64,000 bases of DNA from assembly GCA_949987565.1 (NCBI GenBank), contig OX465116.1, forward strand, positions 434,001 to 498,000, in the 5' to 3' direction. The position numbers and the translations under genes are program-made. Below, piece after piece: positions 60,101 through 64,000 of this stretch. Under the pieces are notes generated by a model. That model was not told the origin of the DNA. It worked only from the letters and a program-made list of their open reading frames with translations, and searched no databases. The stretch is from Luidia sarsii (lineage: Eukaryota; Echinodermata; Asteroidea; Paxillosida; Luidiidae). The first letter of the stretch is position 1, and every line of letters starts with the position of its first letter.

Positions 60101-61233
60101 GGACCTTTCTCAGAGGCAGAATGACAGGGACAAAACCAATATGAATGGGAAAGACAGAGGACAAAGGGGATAGCTGGTAGGGTGAGATCAAAGGGAAGGA
60201 CAGGGGTTTGGGTAGGGATTAGATAGTTGAAGGGGGAAACATCAAAGGGAAAAGGTGAAAGAGAGAAGTGGGGGAGAGAACACAAAGGAGGGGTTATTGG
60301 TTCACATGCAAGGTGTTCATCATTCCCCTCCTGGATGTTGAGGCCATGGGGTTGAATTGTCCAAAGACGCTTCATCCACATTTTCTCTTGGCTTAAACAG
60401 ACAGCATTACTAAGATGACCAAGTGATTCTATGCCCAGAACACTCATCTGATATGGAATGATTGGGGAGATTGAAGTGACACCCTACTGGTGTATCCAAT
60501 TATTCAGTTCTGATGGTATTTTTTGTTGATATTCAAAAATGTTGGAAACTGCTTACTGACTAAAATTACCAAAATGCAAATCTCAAAATTTAGTGGGCCT
60601 GACGTTTCGATCCTAGCAGAGTGATCTTTCCCCCTCCTCTCACTAATCTCTACCCTACTCCTTGCCCTTCCCTTTGATCTCTCCCTACCAGCTTCACTCT
60701 TTGTCCTTTGTTTCTCATCCGTGTCCTTTTCACTCTCTTCCCCCTTCCTTCTTGTACATGTATCTGTTTTGTCCTTGTCACTCTACCTTTGAGAAAGGTC
60801 CTGCTAGGATAGAAACGTCAGGCCCACTAAATTTTGGTATTCTTTTGTTTAAATAAGATACACCTGAGATTAGACAGTGGGTACATGAGGGTGTCTAGTA
60901 ACCCAACTTAATGTATTTGAATTATATTTTTTTCCATGTATCCTGCAGGTGTTTGATGGTGCAATGGGCAGGTACCAGACTACATTTGGGTCACGAGGCA
61001 GTGGACCCAACCAGCTGGACGGGCCAGTAGCCATTGCCATCGATTCCATGGGCTTTGTGGCCGTGGTAGAGCAAGGCAACCACCGTGTCCAACTGTTCAC
61101 TCCTCTTTGGGAATCCTTCCACATGCTACACAACCAAGAAGATCCTTTCCAATATCCTCGGGGCGTAATCTTCAACCAGCGCAAGGAGTTAGTCGTCTGT
61201 GACTCTGACAATCACAGGATCCAATTATTCTGA
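44902..61233 (+). CDS. RING-coiled coil-NHL protein, probable E3 ubiquitin ligase
   Basis: Four exons (44902-45195, 51281-52115, 54817-55160, 60949-61233) total 1,758 nt and encode 585 residues plus stop. All phases agree: exons 1 and 3 end in phase 0, and exon 2 ends in one base (G) completed by GA of exon 3 to give Gly377. Layout: RING C3HC4 at 16-59, no B-box, Ser-rich linker about 99-125, coiled coil about 148-270, six NHL blades from about 323 to 585. By family knowledge, RING recruits an E2 and NHL propellers bind RNA or protein. The order RING-coiled coil-NHL without B-box recalls nematode nhl-1 more than TRIM32 or TRIM71. Introns are 6.1, 2.7 and 5.8 kb and full of transposons. Promoter and poly(A) site are not identified. 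Confidence 0.88.
45475..46185. mobile_element. TA-flanked MITE in repeat X
   Basis: Ends GGCCTTTTTGCACTG (45475) and CAGTGTGAAAAGGCC-type (to 46185; exact strand text TAGTGTGAAAAGGCC) are inverted, each flanked by TA. The internal ends continue with CTCAGGGTTGA and TCAACCCGGATGGG. Copy 2 of repeat X at 48150 lacks it, giving an approximate empty site. A solitary right end is seen near 49500-49535. Inner open frame at 45806-46021 has no known domain. Confidence 0.65.
46323..46401 (+). repeat. tRNA-like SINE head, copy 1
   Basis: Reads as a tRNA with 7-bp acceptor (GGCTGGA/TCCAGAC, one mismatch), D arm, anticodon stem CTGGT/ACCAG and B-box GGTTCAAATC, but CATGTA is inserted just before the A box and T33 is C. 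Not a working tRNA; likely a tRNA-derived part of repeat X. Confidence 0.65.
46550..47786. mobile_element. hAT-like element with AGGAGCGC ends (uncertain left edge)
   Basis: Right end reads AGGAGCGCTCCTTTCG then TTTCAAGCCCTG (47786), the complement of a CAGGGCTTGAAA-type hAT end. AGGAGCGCT and GGAGAGC motifs recur at both sides (46551, 46594, 47718, 47750). At 46565-46600 GCTCTCCTTAA and TTAAGGAGAGC form a hairpin. No transposase seen. The left terminus is not identified. Confidence 0.4.
46604..47172 (+). repeat. Interspersed repeat, copy 2 of pair
   Basis: Partner of 43533-44112. A 99-codon frame (47120-47419) overlaps its end but shows no known domain. Confidence 0.7.
47792..47896 (-). repeat. 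Penelope 3' end remnant with hammerhead-like motif
   Basis: Tail ACAAAAATGTTGCAAACTGC, CTCAAAATTTAGTGG, then the motif at 47858-47896: minus strand GCCT, ATGAGAAA, GGTCCT-GCT-AGGATC, AAAACGTC, AGGC. G12 is lost, position 3 is A. Flanked by unrelated DNA, so it inserted alone without coding sequence. Confidence 0.6.
48005..48300 (+). repeat. Repeat family X, copy 2 (no MITE, no tRNA-like head)
   Basis: Runs from AAAGAACCTCCTGGCTTTGT to CCCCAGCAAAGACTA and then diverges. It joins CATCCACTTT to TAGCCAGG through GTGTGATCCCTGGGCTGCTA, bridging the place where copy 1 has a MITE. Confidence 0.7.
48422..48440. repeat. Poly-A tract
   Basis: ATTA followed by about 18 A residues. No retroposon body is recognised next to it. 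Confidence 0.7.
48671..48746. repeat. Nested perfect palindromes of TACGTGTAAGTA
   Basis: TACGTGTAAGTA and TACTTACACGTA alternate five or six times, separated by TTTCA, CTATG, TGAAA and CTATG. Any two neighbours form a perfect 12-bp stem, and the whole can fold as a larger hairpin. Confidence 0.85.
49497..49900 (+). repeat. Repeat family X, copy 3
   Basis: Starts with a solitary end of the TA-flanked MITE (CGGATGGGTTGAGAGGC... TGGAAAGGCC), then GCCAGGTTTACAACC, GGAGATATACGGCAGTG, the tRNA-like segment and AGATGTCTAAGATGACCACC. Confidence 0.7.
49687..49760 (+). repeat. tRNA-like SINE head, copy 2
   Basis: GGCTGGA, A-box TAGCTCAGATGG, anticodon stem CTGGT/ACCAG with loop ATGCAAA (GCA at the anticodon place, Cys-like), B-box GGTTCAAATC. 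Acceptor stem has a mismatch and the T stem is weak. No CCA or terminator T run directly after. A tRNA-derived repeat is more likely than a gene. Confidence 0.6.
49981..51236. mobile_element. GTCGAC-rich element with short inverted ends (tentative)
   Basis: GGCTGTTGTC at 49981 and GACAACAGCC ending at 51236 are inverted. Next to them GTCGACATTGTCGCGACA (left, about 50039) and TGTCGCGACAATGTCGAC (right, about 51197) are also inverted. Inside are AT-rich DNA and a cluster of GCCGCGTATT motifs. Target duplication not clear. It lies just before exon 2, so it may limit intron 1's acceptor region. Confidence 0.5.
50505..50675. repeat. GCCGCGTATT motif cluster
   Basis: GCCGCGTATT occurs at about 50508, 50529 and 50560, and inverted (AATACGCGGCC) at about 50664, with GGGC/GCCC flanks such as TTGGGCACCC and GGGATTTTGGGCCC. 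Could be an old inverted element or a protein-binding cluster. Confidence 0.45.
51281..52115 (+). CDS. Exon 2: coiled coil and first NHL blade
   Basis: 278 codons plus one base. Begins RSDGSDSASTASGKTKSASQ, a Ser-rich linker. Residues about 148-270 (GKLLELAINETQGRQDTLLK onward, many K/E/Q and Leu heptads) form the coiled coil. An acidic run DSDDDKYES follows, then the first blade (DLKDPCCVAQLPNGDIAIGS). No B-box Cys/His pattern anywhere. Donor TAAGAG/GTGAGC at 52116. The frame is also open upstream to 51143, but that part is intronic. Confidence 0.88.
52399..52950. mobile_element. Large fold-back MITE nested in Kolobok-like element
   Basis: Arms of about 230-240 bp: GCAAAGCATCATGGGTATAG (52416) pairs with the complement ending at about 52926, and CAGAGAAATCAG pairs with CTGATTTCTCTG further in. 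TTGTTCAAT flanks it at 52390-52398 and 52951-52959. The related element at 39278 has GCTTGTTCAATC at this place without insertion. No ORF; nearly all arm. Confidence 0.75.
53404..53717 (-). pseudogene. Decayed THAP ORF
   Basis: The minus strand from 53717 reads MVYCQAFGCKNASGKKLENT, matching the THAP ORF at 40650-40913, including Cys4, Cys9 and the Trp of RKWAAA. It then shifts frame after about 58 residues. The C-terminal zinc ligands CSDH are lost (the other frame reads VICTVAITSPS). Confidence 0.75.
54285..54400. repeat. Diverged repeat shared with 56195-56355
   Basis: Both contain GATTTCATCAAACTCAT or GATGTCATCAAACTCAT, then ACACAGAA(G/A)CCATA, CTGT(G)ACAAC.TA, and AAGGCTTTGTGAAATCC. Probably copies of one small transposon with imperfect inverted ends. 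Confidence 0.5.
54681..54743 (+). repeat. tRNA-Ser/Leu-like SINE fragment
   Basis: GGTGGCCAAGTGGTTAAG is a type-II tRNA A-box region; GTTTGAAGCCC is a B-box. The anticodon and variable arms do not fold cleanly. Followed by unrelated C/T-rich DNA. Confidence 0.5.
54817..55160 (+). CDS. Exon 3: NHL blades 2 to 4
   Basis: GA completes Gly377, then MCATPNGRLCISDPGMKTVH. Blades show the usual pattern P.G...(D/N).G.(I/V)(Y/F)V.D..N: FDPSGLASNKEGEVFVSDWN, then RRPYDLAVTPDGKVLVADTG followed by NHRIQ. Donor ATACAG/GTGCGG at 55161 cuts directly after NHRIQ, in phase 0, and the next exon begins VFDG as expected within a blade. Confidence 0.9.
55631..55723 (+). promoter_or_regulatory. Promoter-like GC box, CCAAT box and TATA box
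   Basis: GCCCCGCCCA (55631), ATTGG (inverted CCAAT, 55651) and CTATATAAGG (55715) occur in order with ordinary pol II spacing. Predicted start about 55747. No gene follows; the G/T-rich stretch 55750-56190 has no supported frame. Could be the 5' region of the Penelope-like element whose reverse transcriptase starts near 56654, or a solo transposon promoter. Confidence 0.4.
56195..56355. repeat. Diverged repeat shared with 54285-54400
   Basis: See the partner at 54285. Left part GTGGTTGATGTCATCAAACTC and right part CGTAAGGCTTTGTGAAATCC are loosely inverted, like a MITE. Contains TTACGATCAAGCGC and CATACGATGGG motifs absent from the partner. Confidence 0.45.
56654..57146 (+). pseudogene. Penelope-like reverse transcriptase fragment (5' part)
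   Basis: In frame from 56654: LEDIKDQVPNTAIIGTIDVS and SLYTNIPHEEGI, RT motif A. A frameshift in a C-rich run near 56780 moves the rest into another frame: GTRMAPSFACLFMGDLEE, then WRYIDDVFFIW (catalytic YIDD), then HFLDVTIRKDGD. It stops at a hAT-like insertion (57147) and resumes at 58304. The 5' end is truncated. Confidence 0.88.
57147..58303. mobile_element. hAT-like element inserted in Penelope-like element
   Basis: Target duplication GCGACACC at 57139-57146 and 58304-58311. Inverted ends TAAGGTTGTGCCGGTTT and the complement of TAAGGTTGTGCCAGTTTTC. The 8-bp duplication fits hAT. Length 1,157 bp, no transposase, and it contains the 42-bp-ended MITE (57991-58164). Only its right part is included in the segmental duplication. 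Confidence 0.85.
57991..58164. mobile_element. MITE with ~40-bp inverted ends, second copy
   Basis: Same as 32944-33124; ends GTGGCTGTTGTTACGG and CCGTAACAACAGCC. Lacks the TAATAG repeat in the centre, and here the flanking AACACGTTT/CGGTCTCAGCC sequence occurs only on the right, while copy 1 has it on both sides. Confidence 0.75.
58304..59480 (+). pseudogene. Penelope-like element, RT tail, linker, GIY-YIG and 3' end
   Basis: Resumes after the hAT-like insertion with a DTLTTDLYSK-like tail (with stops), then an open frame 58577-59188. In it, FKCNSKCVVCLNH is a Cys-rich motif placed before the nuclease, and YLISCRVCNIQYVGETRNSL is the GIY-YIG core, with H...R..TINTKRVDTPVG after it. Next come a pyrimidine-rich tail (59215-59430) and a hammerhead-like motif. 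Together with 56654-57146 this is one 5'-truncated element. Confidence 0.88.
59433..59471 (+). ncRNA. Hammerhead-like motif, decayed
   Basis: Identical to the copy at 33941-33979 (TAAAT in place of GAAAC), so the decay predates the segmental duplication. Stem I and stem II are intact. Confidence 0.45.
60020..60475 (-). pseudogene. Penelope-like 3' fragment, reverse orientation (copy 2)
   Basis: Partner of 34600-35080. Minus strand from 60447 reads MSVLGIESLGHLSNAVCLSQ, then WMKRLWTIQPHGLNI. Frame stays open farther than in copy 1. The motif at 60117-60079 ends it. Confidence 0.8.
60079..60117 (-). ncRNA. Hammerhead-like motif, C3 variant
   Basis: Minus strand: GCCT, CTGAGAAA, GGTCCT-GCT-AGGATC, GAAATGTC, AGGC. 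Stem I is perfectly paired here; position 3 is the canonical C, position 8 is A. Confidence 0.5.
60530..60830. pseudogene. Head-to-head Penelope ends (copy 2)
   Basis: Partner of 35100-35430. The minus-strand motif is cut short here (ends at CCTAGCAG, 60619), while the plus-strand one is at 60785-60823. Confidence 0.7.
60785..60823 (+). ncRNA. Hammerhead-like motif, near intact
   Basis: ACCT, TTGAGAAA, GGTCCT-GCT-AGGATA, GAAACGTC, AGGC. Same as the best copy at 35367 except the closing C of stem II is A and the outer G of stem I is A. Confidence 0.5.
60949..61233 (+). CDS. Exon 4: last NHL blades and stop
   Basis: 94 codons and TGA. VFDGAMGRYQTTFGSRGSGP closes blade 4, DGPVAIAIDSMGFVAVVEQG then NHRVQLF forms blade 5, and PRGVIFNQRKELVVCDSDNH then RIQLF is blade 6, ending the protein. 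A circular six-blade propeller is thus complete. The orphan duplicate is at 35531-35815. Confidence 0.9.
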   Translation: MFDGAMGRYQTTFGSRGSGPNQLDGPVAIAIDSMGFVAVVEQGNHRVQLFTPLWESFHMLHNQEDPFQYPRGVIFNQRKELVVCDSDNHRIQLF

Positions 61234-61889
61234 ATGCATACCTTTCACTTGTTCCTTTTCATTTGAGTCATTCAGCAATTTTCTGTCATTTCTGTAAGGA
61301 TTTATCACTTGAATGAAGTATAACTGTAAATTGTAGGATTATTACATTGTTCAGATATGATTGCATCAGTCAATATTTTATTGACACTGAGGTTTGTATA
61401 TTTTGGGTATATTTATATTGTTTTATATTTTGGATTACTTCAGACTGTAACCGATGCATAACTGTTAATGAACTTTGATAATCAGCATACATATGAGACT
61501 AAATTCTTGCAGACAAATGTAGGTAACCAGGACTGAAGCTTGAAAGAAAACTATAACCATTGAATGAGGCATGTATCCATAGCAACCAATACAGCAAGCA
61601 ACTCACTCCATACATGCTGTGTTCTGCTTATATAGGCCTATGTGCAGTCAATTTGCACTGTCTGTACAGTGTGTCCTTTCCCATGCCGTTACCCGTCATG
61701 GTCAAAGATCAAACTTGATCTCTTCAATGATAAGACCTTTAGGTGACTTTGGGGATGTTCATGAGTGGTTTCTGCATGAGTTGGGGGTTGTACATTCTGT
61801 AAGGCCAAATTCAAGTCTCCTGACACCGATGATATCAGGCTCCTACCAATGTGACTGAGGTTAACTGAGTCTCAAGTTCTTCTCACATT
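61234..61889 (+). other. 3' flank of the gene
   Basis: Presumed 3' UTR and downstream DNA. I find no clear AATAAA within this stretch, so the poly(A) site is unknown. The LINE starts right at the end of the duplicated block. Confidence 0.4.
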
Positions 61890-62104
61890 AACTGCATCCT
61901 GTTCAATGCCAGAAGTATTGCCAACAAGCATGCATTACTCCAGGCAGAACTTTTGGTGAACAAATATGACATGGCCTTCATCACAGAATCTTGGCTGGAT
62001 CTTTATCAATCAATGATAGCAAACTGAACTTGACACCTAAATACATCATCTTCTGAAAGGATGGTAGTGGACATGGTGGAGGAGTATTTGCTATTTCAAA
62101 TCAC

Positions 62105-62690
62105 TTAAAGCCTGTACCACTTCCCCCGCTTTCATTCAGATGCAATCCAATACACCGATCCAGTAGGCCATGGCCCTTGACCAATTGACCAATCACAACG
62201 CATGATTTAAGGTCCGACAAATTGCCGCCATTTTGTCTGTCAGAACGTTTTAAATGTTGTATTGTTTACTACACACTTTTCGTTGTGTTTACTTTTTTTT
62301 CCGTATTTACCAGGCAATTCCTTTGCGAACCTGAGTTTTATCCTTAAGCGGTGTTTATATTTTCATTGTAATTCTGTCTCTCGATACCCTGGCAAGAGAG
62401 GAAAAGTACATTTTTGGCCTTTTCCAAAACCAAAGTCCAACGGAGTGAAGTGCTTTCGGTGGTTGCGGGCGTGCAGTGGATCATGGACGCGCACGGTGTG
62501 TGGGCGATTGTGACACGTTGTGTGCATGTGCCCGGTTGCTTGGCCGTTGCTATGGTGGGCGTGGCCTACTGGATCGGTGAATTTGAGCAGGACGATATTG
62601 AGCTGATTTGGCTCAAAATGTGTTCCAAAAAGGGATACACTCTTTTAGGGTGTTTTATATAGAGCCCCTAATTCTCACACCAAACTCTTT
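62105..62690 (+). mobile_element. THAP-like segment inserted in the LINE (bounds approximate)
   Basis: Interrupts the LINE after CACTTAAAGCCTGTACC. The frame 62262-62513 contains HCNSVSRYPGKRGKVHFWPF, then CFRWLRACS, which resembles the N-terminal half of a THAP domain; the final C..H ligands are not visible. The left edge has TTAA but no matching right end was found. Confidence 0.4.
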
Positions 62691-63386
62691 GAAGACTTCC
62701 AGGTGGTTTAAGAATAAATATTTCCATTTTCCCATCATTATACATGCATGGCCATTGCCAGTATATTTGTTGATTTTAATGTACCTGGGTTTAACTTATG
62801 CTATATTTGCTTCTTCTACAAATGTACAGCATTTACATGCTGCTTTAGATGTCCTTAATCTTCAACAACTAGTAAATGTTGAAACTTGTCCAAAGTCAGC
62901 TATCAACCAGGGCTCAATAATTTATCTTATTTTTACAAACACACCCAACTTGTTTACTATTGTATATATTCAACCAGGTTTAGGTTCTAGTGATCACAAT
63001 GGTATCTTGTGTCATATTGTCACTGGTCACAAAGCTGAATCTGTTTCCTGGTATATCTATCAATACAACAAGGCTGATTGGAACATTCTCTGTGACACTC
63101 TTAATATAATCCATTGGAACACTTGCTTTTGGCGAGAACATGATATGAATGATGCTTGGGATACATTTCAAGAATTGTTACTTGCAGTAATCAAAGATGT
63201 TGCAACTATAGCTGAGCAGAGTGGTAAAAGACAAAACCCTTGGATTACCCATGAAATTGTTATTCTTAGTCAAAGAAAACATCATCCTTTCAAGGATCAT
63301 AACAGAAACCCAAACAGGGATTGCCTTTGGACTAAAATAGACAATCTTACGCAACCAAATTAAGAACCTAACAGCCCAGTCATATG

Positions 63387-63515
63387 TCAAAATTTAGAGG
63401 GCCTAACGTTTTGATCCTAGCAGGACCTTTCTCAAAAGCCTTTGAGAAAGGTGAGATTTCAACTTTGGTAATGTTAGTCAGTAAGCAGTTTGCAACATTT
63501 TTGTATATAATTTTA
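63387..63515. mobile_element. 129-bp insertion of inverted Penelope ends with 14-bp TSD
   Basis: AGCCCAGTCATATG flanks it exactly at 63373-63386 and 63516-63529, inside the LINE. It contains a full minus-strand hammerhead-like motif (63401-63439), then a truncated plus-strand start (GCCTTTGAGAAAGGT, 63438-63452), then the tail GTCAGTAAGCAGTTTGC. No coding sequence. A clean, recent-looking retrotransposition of a palindromic small unit. Confidence 0.85.
63401..63439 (-). ncRNA. Hammerhead-like motif in the 129-bp insertion
   Basis: Minus strand: GCTT, TTGAGAAA, GGTCCT-GCT-AGGATC, AAAACGTT, AGGC. G12 is A and the cleavage triplet is GTT instead of GTC. Confidence 0.45.
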
Positions 63516-64000
63516 AGCCCAGTCATATGCATCATTAATTAAGGATCTCTTTGAGAATTGCTCATCATTCAGGAACACTTCTTTTGTGGATAGTCAAGGC
63601 TGAAAAACCTGCACAAACAGCTTGCACAAATCAAATGAAGTGACTGTCACAGACCCTGCAGAAATTGCCAATCATTTGAACTCTTATTTTCAAAGTAACT
63701 TCACAGTTGATAAAGCAGGTTTTATTTCCTCTCAAAGTATGTGTACTTGTAGCCAATCATCTCAATTTTCTTCCTGTGATATTTCAGTAGTTGTTAGAAG
63801 TTAGAAGTTAGAAGTTAGAAGCTTACTTCAGTAAGTTATTCATAATAATGATGTGTACAGGTCAGCTTGGCCAGCTACTATATCTCCAATGCTGCTGAAT
63901 CTAGCAAGTGATAGTCTTACAGATCCACTCACACAACTATCTAATCTCTCTCTTCCATTGGGTGTTGTGCCTTCAGAATGAAAAATGACAAATATTGTGC

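Larger units (their letters stand above)
55161..60948 (+). other. Intron 3 of the RING-NHL gene
   Basis: GTGCGG donor and TTCCATGTATCCTGCAG acceptor. Carries a Penelope-like element split by a hAT-like element, an inverted Penelope fragment, head-to-head Penelope ends, and a promoter-like sequence at 55631. Its distal 3.4 kb is part of the segmental duplication. Confidence 0.8.
57574..61833 (+). repeat. Segmental duplication, copy 2
   Basis: Partner of 32461-36441, offset about 25.1 kb. It holds the longer Penelope-like linker and GIY-YIG region and the intact gene's last exon. Because the hAT-like element and its Penelope host are complete here, this copy resembles the source. Confidence 0.9.
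61890..64000 (+). pseudogene. Decayed LINE (endonuclease and start of reverse transcriptase)
   Basis: From 61890: NCILFNARSIANKHALLQAE, then KYDMAFITESWLD, an APE endonuclease start. Frameshifts and a stop follow. After an insertion, (V)DFNVPGFNL near 62770 is the GDFN-type motif, and PGLGSSDHNGIL near 62975 the SDH motif. Then ADWN...W, VTDPAEIANHLNSYFQSNFT and GVVPSE.KMTNIV lead into the reverse transcriptase, cut by the window end. Motif order fits the Jockey/CR1 group. (GTTAGAA)n at 63793-63821 is an expansion inside it. Confidence 0.8.

Overview
The window is metazoan nuclear DNA, most likely from an invertebrate deuterostome (amphioxus, echinoderm or hemichordate; I cannot decide which). 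Reasons: a multi-exon RING/coiled-coil/NHL gene with GT-AG introns, Penelope-like retroelements, THAP-bearing transposons flanked by TTAA, a degraded LINE, and many ACATGTAC-type palindromic simple repeats. There are no bacterial operons, no CRISPR array and no rRNA genes.

Region 1 (1-27999) is one uninterrupted satellite array of about 60 head-to-tail monomers of 463 or 464 bp. It is organised into higher-order repeats: a 14-monomer unit of about 6.49 kb occurs twice in tandem, and a 7-monomer block recurs 19,931 bp away. Each monomer is itself an old dimer of about 220-230 bp half units. Beyond the sharp right edge, 28980-29640 holds strongly diverged relatives of the half unit. Region 2 (28000-32460) is otherwise low-information single-copy DNA, with a striking hairpin near 30190 and one possible first coding exon at 32303.

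Region 3 (32461-61833) is a mosaic built around one gene. A four-exon gene (44902-45195, 51281-52115, 54817-55160, 60949-61233) joins in phase to give a 585-residue RING-coiled coil-NHL protein without a B-box, probably an E3 ubiquitin ligase. Its introns are packed with transposons: a repeat family with tRNA-like heads, a TA-flanked MITE, a Kolobok-like element with an internal fold-back MITE, and a Penelope-like element interrupted by a hAT-like element. A block of about 4 kb holding the end of intron 3, the last NHL exon and the 3' flank is present twice (32461-36441 and 57574-61833), so an orphan last exon lies 9 kb upstream of the intact gene. Between them is a tandem duplication of about 585 bp whose second unit carries a Kolobok-like element with a THAP ORF at a TTAA site.

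Region 4 (61890-64000) is a decayed LINE (endonuclease and start of reverse transcriptase), interrupted by a THAP-like segment and by a 129-bp insertion with 14-bp target duplications.

The most interesting signal is a family of about a dozen copies, on both strands, of a 39-nt motif that folds like a minimal hammerhead ribozyme and sits at the 3' ends of the Penelope-like fragments. Its core is unusual (position 8 is A instead of G, usually with U at position 3), and several copies occur as inverted pairs.
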